From: Maniola hyperantus
Lineage: Eukaryota > Arthropoda > Insecta > Lepidoptera > Nymphalidae
NCBI RefSeq assembly: GCF_902806685.2
Contig: NC_048554.1
Coordinates: 7,998,001 to 8,062,000, forward strand
DNA length: 64,000 nt
Reading direction: 5' to 3'
Both the position numbers and the translations under genes were made by a program. Under the pieces are notes generated by a model, which searched no databases, was not told the DNA's origin, and was given only the letters and a program-made list of their open reading frames with translations. Shown one piece after another: positions 21,979-31,955 of this stretch (the first letter of the stretch is position 1; the number at the start of each line of letters is the position of its first letter).

Positions 21979-22192
21979 TCTAGATATATAAAAGGAAAAG
22001 GTGACTAACTGATCTAGCAACGCACAGTTTAAACTACTAGACAGATCGGGCTGAAATTTGGCATGTATAGATAGCTATTATGACGTAGGCATCCGCTAAG
22101 AAAGGATTTTTTAAAACTCAACTCCTAAGGGGGTGAAATACGTGTTTGAAATTTGTGTAGTCCACGAGGACGAAGTCGCGAGCATAAGCTAG
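21979..22192 (+). mobile_element. Family B Helitron-like element, full length
   Basis: It starts TCTAGATATATAAAAGG, here after a G rather than an A. The (GACT) run is reduced to about two units. The interior follows the 15821 copy ('tgacgtaggcatccgctaag', 'ctcctaagggggtgaaata'). It ends GACGAAGTCGCGAGCATAAG, then CTAG and T. Confidence 0.8.
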
Positions 22193-23049
22193 TGCATGTA
22201 TAAGTTTATAGAAATGTAGTGCTGCCAATATAAAAAAAATAAGTTTCCTAATTCTTTTGTTATTAGTTGATCCAAACTGCCTGCCTGCCTGGGAAAGTCC
22301 AAATGAAATTAACCCAGAAAAAACTAAGAACAAAAAAAACGCACTTTAGGCACAGAACTAACAAATTAAATAATAAATAACCAGAGCAAAGTCACTATCA
22401 AAATGTTATAGGCCATAACGAATCGAATGCGATCTAATTTAGATTTTTACGGCTATTTATAATCGGTTAGGCGCTCAAACCGAAATGATAACGATCAATC
22501 TATTGGCGCTCAAAAATAATAAATTTTATTTCATCTTATAAACGATGCTGCATCCGTATCTATATTATAAATCGCTTCATCTTTTCGGCCTCACCGCCGA
22601 AATTAAATATCTTTAACTAGATGTACCAATTTATCATAATAATTTCGATCATACATGTATATTTTAATTAGTTGTTAAACGCGTCTTCTTATAACATTAA
22701 CATTTTATGAATGTGTATTGGTTGTTTAATTTGGTCGCTTTAATATTTTTGATATCAATAAATAAAATTAGCTTACTGAGGTACGCCGTACGAGTAACTT
22801 TACTGTATACCTATACTTAGTTAATTTGTTGCAAGTTTTAACAGATTAAAACATTGATTTAGGCGGAATCTACCTAGATTTAAATGAATAAATACCTACT
22901 TAGGCCAAATTTTTTAGTTCAATTTTTTTAAATTATAATTATGTCTCACAGTCGTCTGTTGTGTAATTTTTTTGTTAATTTGTTGAATTTGTTTTTGTAT
23001 GGAATTGTCAGATTACGAAATTCAACCATACGAATACAGTTGATAGATT
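22193..23049. other. Unannotated AT-rich DNA
   Basis: Nothing recognised. Confidence 0.5.
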
Positions 23050-23540
23050 ACGCTACCTGTCATAATGCTGAGTTCGTGGGGAAATCCGTCATGAATGCCA
23101 CCGGTCCCGGGGAGGTAGGCACGGAAGTTGTGTCGGACTTTTACCGATTGAAACCTCACTGTGTTCCATGCGGTCCATGCATCGCGTGAGTAGGCTACGA
23201 GACCAGACTTGTTCGCTCGACCCAGCCAGCGACGCTAGGCAGACATTCCTCTGGGACCGATCAGGTGTCGTGGCGCCTCCTAACTCGAGCCTTCATATCG
23301 GGTGATAGTTTCCTCCGCCTGGAAGGCCGTCTCAAGGGCGCTTCTTCGCCAAAGATGGGTGCACACCTACGCCTGAACCTCCTGCGATGGATGGGATTAG
23401 ATCCCGCGTCATCCTCTCTCATCCGCTCAGTCGTATCATCTCCTTTCGTGACATTACCTCTTGCAGAAGGATTCTACCGCCTTCCAAGACCTATCACGGT
23501 CCGCCCTGCTTTGATCACGGCTGGCAAGGCCCTAGTCTAA
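23050..23540. other. GC-rich unidentified segment
   Basis: About 490 bases with much higher G+C than either flank and sharp edges. Plus-strand frames (to 23189, and 23265-23540, about 91 codons) are open but show no recognised domain. Landmarks are 'ggtcccggggaggtaggc', 'agaccagacttgttcgctcg' and 'cctccgcctggaaggccgtc'. My best guess is a decayed retroelement piece, because the AT/GC contrast resembles that of other insertions here. A conserved exon or regulatory island is the alternative. Confidence 0.4.
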
Positions 23541-23969
23541 CTTTTCAAGTAAACTAACGTAGGGTAAATATTGTGACTTGCCGCAAATCTGACAAACATC
23601 GTCATTTGACACAGGCAACGGTCCGGCAAACTTACATAACTCTGGTGTCATGTTTTGTAACTTAAAAACTTACACACAAGATCTCAGTTCATTATTCACT
23701 TGGTAGTTGGTAATTTAATTAAATTTATTAAAAGAAATGCCATCATGCGTCTTTAAATGACAACCTGCTGCGTAAATTTTTATACAATGTTTTAATTGCG
23801 GCCTGGCCTCTTTCATTCTCACTGATGCCGACGATGATTACCTTCCATGGTAAATTAAATTATGTTTACGTAAAAGATGACACTCTACTGAAGAGCAGAC
23901 AGCAAATAATTAAGATAATCAAGCCACACTTCTATGAGAAATAGGAATTTATGCATTCTTTCAATTCTA

Positions 23970-24030
23970 TTTTTTTTTATTCAGATACAAGTTAGCCCTT
24001 GACTGCAATCTCACCTGATGGTAAGTGGTA
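23970..24030 (-). mobile_element. Family N retrotransposon 3' end
   Basis: Minus-strand reading gives 'ggtgagattgcagtcaaggg' and then 'ctaacttgtatctgaataaa' followed by a poly(A) run. The poly(A) appears as a T run at 23970-23978. A longer plus-strand copy is at 56788-56885. The AATAAA signal plus tail marks the 3' end of a non-LTR element. I recognise this 3' end as common in Lepidoptera. Confidence 0.7.
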
Positions 24031-24065
24031 TTCTCATTTAATTTTATGGTTTCTTTGGCAGCAAA

Positions 24066-24297
24066 ATTGAGCATTATGGAGAACTCTAACAGCCGTACTC
24101 AGAGTCGCTAACCGTTACTTAAGATTGAGTTAAAACGAGACAGATTTATGTGAGAGATATAGCTCTGTCTCGTTTTGACTAAACTTAAGTAACGATTAAG
24201 CGATTCTGAGTGCGGCTGTAAAAGGCATGCTGGTTCCCTCACGATGTCTTCCTTCACCGTTAAAGCGAAATAGAGGTGTACGCCCGGGATCGAACAA
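24066..24297 (-). mobile_element. SINE-A interrupted by a MITE
   Basis: The left part is 'gcattatggagaactct'. The SINE resumes at 24222 with 'aggcatgctggttccctcac', 'cttccttcaccgttaaagc' and the head B-box region 'cgcccgggatcgaac'. The interruption is the 129-bp MITE at 24090-24218. The SINE's 3' tail is absent. Confidence 0.8.
24090..24218. mobile_element. Foldback MITE nested in SINE-A, TAA target duplication
   Basis: The ends are CAGCCGTACTCAGAGTCGCT and, in reverse complement, CAGCCGCACTCAGAATCGCT. Further in, 'cgttacttaagattgagtt' and 'aaaacgagacaga' are mirrored in the right arm, so nearly all 129 bp fold back. TAA occurs directly on both sides (24087-24089 and 24219-24221). A 3-bp TAA duplication fits PIF/Harbinger-type insertion, though the ends are not diagnostic. 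Confidence 0.8.
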
Positions 24298-24643
24298 GTA
24301 ACTAGTAAGTATACTCGTATAGTATTGTTTTATTAATACGTTTTTGTTGATTTTGAACCTGAATCGTAAGAACTCAGTCCATAACTTATGTTCAATTAGA
24401 TGTGATCGTCTGATCGTGTGAAATGTCCTGACGACGAGCGATGTGACAGTTGAAATGTATGTTGTAAAAGTGTTTTTGTTACAAAAACATCGCAAGAAAG
24501 CTCGCTGCTTCCTGTATTTTTAATGATCCTTATTATAAAATACATATAAAAATCGTGGCGGATGTAACCATGTAGCCTTTACTCTTCTTTACCTTTAACT
24601 TGGTTGTACCTATAGTAAATTATGGATTGTTATGAAATTTATA
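24298..24643. other. Unannotated DNA
   Basis: A 99-codon minus-strand frame (24196-24495) overlaps the SINE and MITE and is judged to be chance. Nothing else. Confidence 0.45.
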
Positions 24644-24926
24644 TTTTTAGGGTTGCGTATCTCGAGAGAAAAAAGAACCCTTATCCCTTGGTTGTCTACG
24701 TCCTGTCTGTCAAGAAACGTCAGCGAAATCAAAACCTAAAGGGTACTACCCGTTGACCTAGAATCATAAAAATTGGCAGGTAGCAATGTCTTGTCAGCAC
24801 AAGTAAAAGGAAAAATCCAAAAACCGTGAATTTGGCTACATCACAAAAAATAATAATTAAAAAGTGATATTTCTTGTACAATGGTACGGAACCTTTAATC
24901 CTACTCGCACTTGATCAGTTTTTTAA
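24644..24926 (-). mobile_element. Family D element, internally deleted
   Basis: The left end is TTTTTAGGGTTGCGTATCTC, diverged from GGGTTCCGTACCTC. The interior has 'gggtactacccgttgaccta', 'gaatcataaaaattggcagg' and 'aaaaaccgtgaatttg'. It then jumps to the short-type interior 'tgatatttcttgtacaatgg' before 'ctcgcacttgatcagttttt'. It therefore combines main-type and short-type halves. Confidence 0.75.
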
Positions 24927-26268
24927 TCCTTGATAGAGCAAGTTATAATCTCATCTGATAGTAAGTAAAGACAGGTATTATCTAAGACGAATGGCTCTAG
25001 TATGAAAGAGGTTTTTTACTAAAAAAGCTACAATAATGTACTAGCAATAACTTACATATAATATTTCATATTGTATAAAACTTTTTGTTAGATCATGCAG
25101 CATGGAGTATAGCAAACCGAGTATATCAGGCGTCATATAATTATTTATTTTTAAATAAACTTATTATTTATCTATCTTCGGTAACCGAAACATTTATCTC
25201 ATGTCATGAAAAGATAAGAAAAGAAAAGAAGATAGTATTATGAAGAGGCAAAAGTATAGAGCTATCGAAAGTTTATTAAACCCCGAAAAGTATGACTTGT
25301 ATTGTTCATTTTGCTATGTATTGCTGCTCTATTACTATTACTATGATAACTCAGTGTAACTAACGATCCAGTGAATTAACGATTTATAAAGTTTAACCGC
25401 ACCAATTGAGAAATTTAAAGCATTATGGAAATATATAAAGCGGAAATAACAGGGAATAAAATATGAATAGCATTCCAGCATCCGCTATAGGTATCAGTGC
25501 GGTTTCGCCGGATGCTTGTCGAACTTTATTGATGGCACCAGTTCTAGAGTTTGCCTATACATCTGTGATAAGATCCTATTTTAATTAGTCACTTATGTTT
25601 TCCGCAAGGGATAAATTCATTTTATATGATAAAGTCATACCTACGAGTACCAAACTTATTTTTTTTTATATTTGCTCGCTGAAATGGCAGAAAGTTTCAG
25701 AGCTATTTTTAATGAATACATCTCTTTCTGAATCATATTTGTCATTGCTGAGGATTGTGACCTCTTCCATTGATCACATAATAATAAGTTTTCTTGGGAT
25801 GACAAAATAACCAACCAATCTTTTCAAAAGAAAAATACCCTGTCAGAAGCAGCAGCAATAGCTTAGGTTTTTAGTCAATTCCAAAAAAGGGGGTTCTCAA
25901 TTCAGCCCATGTTTTTATAAAGAATTCAACCCCTCCAAACCAAAATCTAAACAAAACCAAACCCAAATTACCAACAGTACTGATCGAGTGAATTCATAAG
26001 TTATTCCTAAATCCAATCTAAATTAGACATTGCACTTATAAAATTGTGATAACTATAAAATACTGCAGCTTTTATAAGCAAAAAAGGCCTAACATCTGTA
26101 CTATTTAGCAATAATCATTTCTCGCGAATTTCACCGCGTTTCCTCCTAATTTAATTACCGAAGTCTTATGTCCGCAAATAATTGCACTTTTAAATCACAT
26201 TTGCTCTTTCAATCAATAACGGCGTGTCACAAATCGAGTGGAAAGTGCTATAAAATTTATATGTCCAA
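24927..26268. other. Unannotated AT-rich DNA
   Basis: A faint family N trace ('ataatctcatctgatagtaa') lies near 24950. The rest, including a 71-codon frame at 25595-25810, shows nothing recognised. Confidence 0.4.
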
Positions 26269-26575
26269 TTAAATTAGAGCGAAAACGAGGCCGGTAATGA
26301 GGTAGTCACGAAAACCGCCTCATTGGCCGGCGACTCCTTTGGCGACCTTTTTGGCAACATAGTTTGTATAAACAATCAAAGGATGCAAAGAGTGTATTGA
26401 CTCTCACAGGTTAGGAGCCCATTATCTATCTATGAAAAGTATTATTAAATTAGAGTGAAGCTAAGTTGGTAATGAGGCAATCACGAAAACCGTTTCATTG
26501 GCCGGTGACTGCATGGCGACCTCTTTGACTTCAAAGTTTGGTATAAACAATCAAAGGATGCAATGGCTCTCACAG
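26269..26575 (+). repeat. Direct duplication of a roughly 130-140-bp unit
   Basis: Copy 1 (26269-26409) and copy 2 (26445-26575) share 'ttaaattagag', 'ggtaatgagg', 'tcacgaaaaccg', 'cattggccgg', 'tataaacaatcaaaggatgc' and 'ctctcacag' in the same order and spacing. In copy 1, CCGGTAATGAGG is mirrored by CCTCATTGGCCGG. No other copy is seen in the window, unlike the transposon families. It may be a duplicated unique sequence such as a regulatory element. Confidence 0.8.
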
Positions 26576-27450
26576 CATAATATTTCCGCGCGACAATTTC
26601 GTCGTGTGTCCTTTATTATTAGCCGTCTATGAAGACTGTACCTACCAAGTACTATAATATATAGATAATAATGCAATATAGTGCGTTATCTACTGTATAA
26701 TCTACAGTAGACGCTAATTAGGACTTGACATAGATTGTATGTTCAAGATTGATTGTTAAAAAAGAAAATTTGATTCAAATTGTTCAAGGTTTCTTCAATG
26801 CGAATGCCTTCCACAGCTCATCTTACTGTGATTGTGGAATCTTCACACTCAATTGTATAAGTAGGTACAATATTATGGACACTTAAATTAAAATCGATTG
26901 ATGCAAATTGATACTATGTAGTGAGAATTGTTTGCATCATAATAGTTATGAATTTGCATTACCACGATATAAAATATCTCGCGACATAAAAGTCCTGCGG
27001 TGATATTCCACAGCGTGTGCTCACCCTTACTTACGCAAAAACTCTATACGTGAATATTCACAGGGCGCGAATGTACCGAGATGTTAATGACAACCATAAA
27101 TTTTAAGGGGTCCTGTTTTTCTGATGGAACGTCGCCCTAACGAGGCGGTTGATTCAAAAACAATGGGTGGTCATTGCCTTCAATTGATTTGTTTCATACA
27201 TAATCGAGGATACCTTACACGTCATAAAGTATGTTTAATGACAGGCAAGGCGACTTGGAATATGCCTTTTTGTATGAACAATGCCTGCAAGACAAGTTTA
27301 GAGCTTTGTGTTGTCCGCCGCCACTTTGTCCACTTTAGATTTTTTGTTCTTCTATAGGACTAATTTTTCCGAGATAAAAAGTATGTTTCTGTGCCAGTCT
27401 TATTATATTATTATAGAAGTATGGATTATGGATCTCTATCCAAAAATAAA
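26576..27450. other. Unannotated DNA
   Basis: A plus-strand frame (27124-27357, 77 codons) shows no known motif. Nothing else. Confidence 0.4.
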
Positions 27451-27520
27451 AAATAAATATAATTATTTCACTTTATTTCGTGTCTCTACACGAAATAAAA
27501 TGAAATAATTATATTTATTT
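27451..27520. repeat. 33-bp hairpin with 4-base loop
   Basis: Arms 27451-27483 and 27488-27520 are complementary with one C/T difference. The loop is CTCT. The stem contains 'tttcgtgt' at the loop end and 'aaataaatataattattt' at the base. An RNA from it would form an almost perfect pre-miRNA-sized stem, but the loop is too short for a typical miRNA precursor. Confidence 0.9.
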
Positions 27521-28668
27521 TATTTAGGCCAATCAATGGTCCAATTATACTAAGTACCGTATCATACTTTAAATTTATTAAGTTGGTAGATATTATGTAG
27601 TCATCACGATACTAAAATACTTGTCACTAATTAACCTATCTAAAGTAACGAATAAACCTTCGTCATCAATGTCAAAATAGAGTCTATCGTAGGTAATTAA
27701 TTTTTATGATGCCTTCGTTATGTATAGTTTATGCTTATGGCAGATATGTTAGGTACATGTATCCAGATACAGGTCTAATTAAACTCAACTACCCTGTTCC
27801 ATCACTGGTCTAAAATCTTAATAATATTGTTATTAATATTCATAACGATTTTTCAATGATTCAATTAACTAATTTGGGAATTTTATACAAATATTGACAA
27901 TTTATTAGTCTAATTTATTCCTAGTTCCAGTTAATTATATGGCGATTGAAGAATCCGCTCTAAGTTCATTAAAAATATATATTTTGATAATGAAATACAT
28001 TTCAATAAAGCTTTATTAAGTATTGGTCAAGTTAAGGTAGGTGTTTTGTAAAATATATTTAAAAGACCTTAAAAATAAACGATTATAACTAAGAGAGTTG
28101 ATCATCGTCGTCAGGTTATATAGCAACATATTCAATGTAGCAACTGATTATTGAATAGCTCTCAAGTCGTTTAGAAAACATGAGGATGACCGACATAGTA
28201 CATCCGACGGTAGTGATGCTTACATAGTTCCGCTTGTTTATTATTTTGAGGAACTTTAAAAATGCTAATAAAAACGAATATAAAAACTACGAGAGTAGGT
28301 ACATTCGCACGTTAAATTACCGTAATAGAATCAAGGCTTTGCTACGGAAGTGCTAATTCGTAGCTGCGTAACAAATGTTCAAGTATCTACACAAGAAAAA
28401 ATATTTTTGTCGTTTGAAAATTTATTCTTTCTTTTGTTGGAACTAACTTCTAAACTATACCTACTTAATATTAAATAAATAAAAATAAAAAAATAAAAAA
28501 ATAAAAAAGCTTTTATTATTCCTTACATGCACATACTTAATTTTACTTAGTTTTTAATTTTATCTTATTATTAACATTATATTATATATACAATTACTTT
28601 TAATTTTTTCTTATTATTATAAATTATTTATTTATTTAAGTATGTAGTTATTTACAATTGCCTATTTG
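27521..28668. other. Unannotated AT-rich DNA with A/T-rich simple repeat
   Basis: An (AAAAAAT)-type run at about 28475-28506 is followed by 'agcttttattattccttaca'. In reverse this reads as AATAAAAGCT plus an A-rich tail, so it may be a minus-strand retroposon 3' end. Nothing else recognised. Confidence 0.4.
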
Positions 28669-28900
28669 CTAAAATCGAAAGTGTGTTTGTTTGTTTGTTT
28701 GATTGTCCTTCCTTCATGCCCTAATTAAGCAATCAATCGACTTGATTTTTGGCATAGAGAAAGGACAGAGTACTCTCCGTCTTTTCTCTATGCCAAAGTT
28801 ACTACTTACCTAGGCTTCTTTTTACCCCGAAAAATCAAAGAGTTCTCACAGGATTTTATAAACCTAAATCCGCGCCAACGAAGTCGCGGACATCAGCTAA
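28669..28900 (+). mobile_element. Family C element, long subtype
   Basis: The 5' part is 'ctaaaatcgaaagtgtgttt', then (GTTT)n, 'gattgtccttccttcatgcc', 'gaaaaatcaaagagttctca' and 'ccgcgccaacgaagtcgcgg'. It ends CTAA instead of CTAG. A private hairpin (28748-28797) interrupts the normal interior. About 232 bp. Confidence 0.8.
28748..28797. repeat. 23-bp hairpin with 4-base loop inside family C
   Basis: Arms of 23 bases (28748-28770 and 28775-28797) pair with two mismatches round loop TACT. The outer 15 bases of each arm (TTTGGCATAGAGAAA and its complement) are perfect. The left arm is family sequence ('gatttttggcatagag'); the right arm is an inverted copy of it. Confidence 0.85.
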
Positions 28901-29460
28901 TAAAAAAAATTAAAAAAAATTCTAAAACCAAATCCTAAGTTTGGATAATAATAAAATAATATCCTTGTCAGTTTTAGTTTCCTGTAATTTGTACTGAAAA
29001 AAAATTTGCCGTATCTTCGTTTTTCACTCTGGGCTGGGACTTAAATACGTTTCCGTCTGTTGTGCGGAATTACCATATAATCCGCATTAATGTAAACATA
29101 CTAAAAACAATTTAACAAATGCGTGCAGGGTGTTAACAGGACATGATACATTGATAGGGATCCGCAATTTCGCTCCTTGCCTGTAATTTTCGCAGTGTAT
29201 TGCATTCCTTTGACTACTTAAGTATTAAGGGACTACCATACGATCTGTATCGGATATCGATGATATGGATCAATATTACTTTGTTTGTAGTTTGTTCAAT
29301 ATTAACGTCATAAACTGTTAATTTTAGTATAACGGTATCAAATGTACCGAATACCAATATGCCATAATGGTACGGTAGAATGTGTATGTTTTTTACATAC
29401 CTATATACATTTAATTACCTAAAGAAAAACTTTTTCTATCCAAAAAAATAAAAATAAAAT
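28901..29460. other. Unannotated AT-rich DNA
   Basis: Nothing recognised. Confidence 0.5.
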
Positions 29461-29600
29461 TATTAATTTAATTTAATTTAAAATAACTTTATTGTTAATA
29501 GATTTACAGAGAGTAAGAATACAGGATACACTTAAAAAACAAAGGGCGACCTCATCACTAAAGTGATCTCTTCCAGGCAACCCATACTTAAGAACTTATA
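29461..29600 (-). mobile_element. Family H retrotransposon 3' UTR fragment
   Basis: On the minus strand it reads 'gttgcctggaagagatcact', 'gatgaggtcgccctttg', 'gtgtatcctgtattctta' and 'aacaataaagttatttt', then a (TAAAT)-type tail (29464-29482 on plus). The sequence 'ttgcctggaagagatc...' with an AATAAAG signal is a retrotransposon 3' UTR I know from several insects. The ORF is absent. Confidence 0.65.
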
Positions 29601-29910
29601 GAACTGTAAGACAGGGAGTCGCAATGTAGCTATAAATATAATAAAATACTACTCAATCAATGTGCTTTGTTAAGATTTTTCTTGTGTCTGTAATAATAAA
29701 TAATCTTCTTTATTGAAACGTTGAGAAACCTCCCAGACCTGTTGGCTGTTGCTTATTTTTTTTTTGTATAGGTACCTACGTAATTGCACTTAATAAAATT
29801 ATTCAGATAGGTATTTTTTAGTCTTAACCCTATTTGCAACGTAAATGGGTAGCTAACAACTTTCGTATCTTCATACACATAAGTACCAGACATTTCGATC
29901 ATGTAGATTC

Positions 29911-29970
29911 AGTTAACGATTCAAAAGCACTTGTAAAAGTTTACTTGAATGAAAATATTTATATTTCTGA
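29911..29970 (+). mobile_element. Family G retrotransposon 3' end fragment
   Basis: It shows 'taacgattcaaaagcacttg' then 'taaaagtttacttgaatgaa'. Three further copies lie at 46741-46830, 50125-50180 and, on the minus strand, 50354-50456. The usual AATAAA is mutated to AATGAA here. Confidence 0.6.
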
Positions 29971-30469
29971 CACCGATATCGGATCGGGCAGTGTAAAACG
30001 CCTAAAAAACGATGATTCAGTGTCAAAGTGGTGTCGTGTGGTAGCACTGTTACGTTGCAGAAGTCGCCAACAGTTTTATCGCATCATAAAGTTTCGAGTT
30101 ACTTTGAAGAAAGTAAAAAGTGAATCGCGTAAAATGGGAGGTTTTACTGACGCGTGGAGAAATTAATTTGAAACTTTAGTGCCATGTTGAAACTGTGGAC
30201 TACTCTTGCGTAATATGATACTCTTTCCGACTGTTTAAGTACCTACAGTGTTTATTTCTCGAAATATATCTCATTATTATAATATAGCGGGTACGAATTT
30301 AAAGACACAAAAATATGTCAAATCCAATATTTAAAATGTAAAATTGTGGCTTTTTGTATATCTGTTAAGGTTTTCACGGTTCAATCGCTGAAACAATTTG
30401 GACGGATTTTTTTTTTTTTTTTTCGAAAAGATAGCTTATATCAATAAGATAGATACTTATAGATTACTT
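29971..30469. other. Unannotated DNA with 17-T run
   Basis: T17 lies at 30407-30423, after 'caatcgctgaaacaatttgg'. The run may be the tail of a minus-strand retroposon. No gene seen. Confidence 0.4.
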
Positions 30470-30666
30470 ATAGCTGCCTCGGCGAACTTCCTACCGCCTA
30501 ACAGTCGATTCTTTTTCAGGAATTTTTTAAAATTTTTACTCCGTAAGAACCATCCCCGTACTTCAAGAAATAATATTATGAAAAAAATATTAGCGAAATC
30601 GGTTCAGCTGTTCTCGAGACTTGCGATCAGCAACACATTTTGCGATTCATTTTTATATATAGAGAT
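30470..30666 (-). mobile_element. Family L Helitron-like element, diverged
   Basis: Minus orientation. 'tagctgcctcggcgaacttc' corresponds to the CTAG-hairpin end. Then come 'tccgtaagaaccatccccgt', 'gcgaaatcggttcagctgtt' and 'attcatttttatatatagag', whose complement is the TC start TCTATATATAAAAATG. A cleaner copy is at 57908-58102. Confidence 0.7.
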
Positions 30667-30669
30667 TCA

Positions 30670-30748
30670 TATCCCGGGAAATACAAGAGTTCCCATGGGA
30701 TTTTTAGAATATCTAAATTCAAGTAGAGAAATGGCGAGCATCAGCTAT
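30670..30748 (+). mobile_element. Family C 3' half fused to family L
   Basis: It shows 'atcccgggaaatacaagagt', 'tcccatgggatttttagaat' and the end 'ggcgagcatcagctat', with CTAT in place of CTAG. It begins within a few bases of the TC end of the L element and lies in the opposite orientation. Confidence 0.65.
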
Positions 30749-31550
30749 TAGATATAACTAAGTATACAGTTTTTATTATTTCAATGTCTTCTTCTTCTTC
30801 TTCTTCTTTTAATATATGACTTTTTCCAGTGCCATGTCAGCACAATGCACTTTGCCAGTCTCAAGTAGCTTGAAGGAGACACAGAGGAGATTGGCCGGTT
30901 CAATGTCTTCATGTAAGTCTTCATGTTCTGTGATGTCTTCAAGTGATGATCCAGAATTCTAGCGGGCTTATAATTAAAAGGGGTTACCCGAGTGGCATTG
31001 TGATGGTAGGCAAAATACGAGTAGCTTAGCGATATTAGTACTCCAGAATTATGGTGACTAGGTATGACCAACGCCTTCTAGTTACCTTAAATTATGAAAA
31101 AATTAAAACTTAATCTAAACAAACTTAATTTTTACTAAAGCTTATTTCGCATAATCGGTATCAAAGATGCGGCCAGTTTTAATCAAAATTTAATTGAAAT
31201 TATACTATTCACTTCCATGTTTAGGTAAAACTTGTAAACGGAAATTAAATGGTCAAGAATAATAGGCAGTTATCTTAGTAAATTGCGTATCTAGTCATAG
31301 AGATAGGGTCTGTAAATAAAGATAGCCCCCAGGCGACGCATTGCTTCCTACGAGAGCTCTATAACGTGTACATTGATATAATAAACCAAAGATATATTTC
31401 AGAAGCGTAACTTCTCACAATTTCTTACGTCAGTTCACGCAGGTGGGTAATGAACAGACAGACAAACAGAAGATGATTATCATTAAATAGTAAATCAATG
31501 ATTTTTCATTCGTGAGAGAGAGGTGATTTATTCCTGTATTTTATATGCAA
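30749..31550. other. Unannotated DNA with (TTC)n
   Basis: A (TTC)n microsatellite lies at 30787-30808. The 96-codon minus-strand frame here (30781-31071) begins inside unremarkable DNA and ends in poly-Arg/His encoded by the microsatellite, so I treat it as chance. Confidence 0.5.
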
Positions 31551-31773
31551 CTAGCTTATGCTCGCGACTTCATCCGCGTGGACTACACAAACTTGAATCC
31601 CCTATTTCACCCCCTTAGGGGTTGAATATTCAAAAATCCTTTCTAAGCGGATGCCTACGTCATAATAGCTATCTGCATGCCTAGCTATTTCAGCCCGATC
31701 CGTCCAGTAGTTTGAGCTGTGCGTTGATAGATCAGTCAGTCAGTTAGTCACCTTTTCGTTTAATATATTTAGA
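31551..31773 (-). mobile_element. Family B Helitron-like element, full length
   Basis: CTAG at 31551-31554, preceded by A. Then 'cttatgctcgcgacttcatc', 'cacccccttaggggttgaat' and 'gtcataatagctatctgcat'. The 5' terminus, in reverse, is TCTAAATATATTAAACG ending exactly at 31773. The next base starts the CTAG of a family K element. Confidence 0.8.
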
Positions 31774-31955
31774 CTAGCGACCCTCCCCGGCTTCGGACGG
31801 GTAACTTATTACAATTTTCATAGGGATCTTTAATTTTGTTGAAAATAAAGTATAGCCTATGTCACTCAGGAATCAGCTTTTTACTGGTGCAAGAATTTTC
31901 ACAAGTAGAAACTTACGTACAAACTTTACCTCTTTATAATATCAGTATAAATAGA
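31774..31955 (-). mobile_element. Family K Helitron-like element
   Basis: CTAG at 31774-31777, then 'gcgaccctccccggcttcgg', 'aagtatagcctatgtcactc', 'agctttttactggtgcaaga' and 'actttacctctttataata'. The far end reads TCTATTTATACTGATATT on the minus strand. K shares the terminal architecture of B and L but has its own interior. A second copy is at 33122-33274. Confidence 0.7.

Noticed and set aside
24196..24495. 99-codon minus-strand frame
   Set aside because: The first part in plus coordinates is SINE-A and MITE sequence; no domain is present.
27451..27520. Canonical miRNA precursor
   Set aside because: The tetraloop is too short, pairing is almost perfect, and the stem is AT-rich with no match to a miRNA I know.
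30398..30751. 117-codon plus-strand frame starting with poly-Phe
   Set aside because: The poly-Phe comes from the 17-T run and the rest is L and C transposon sequence.
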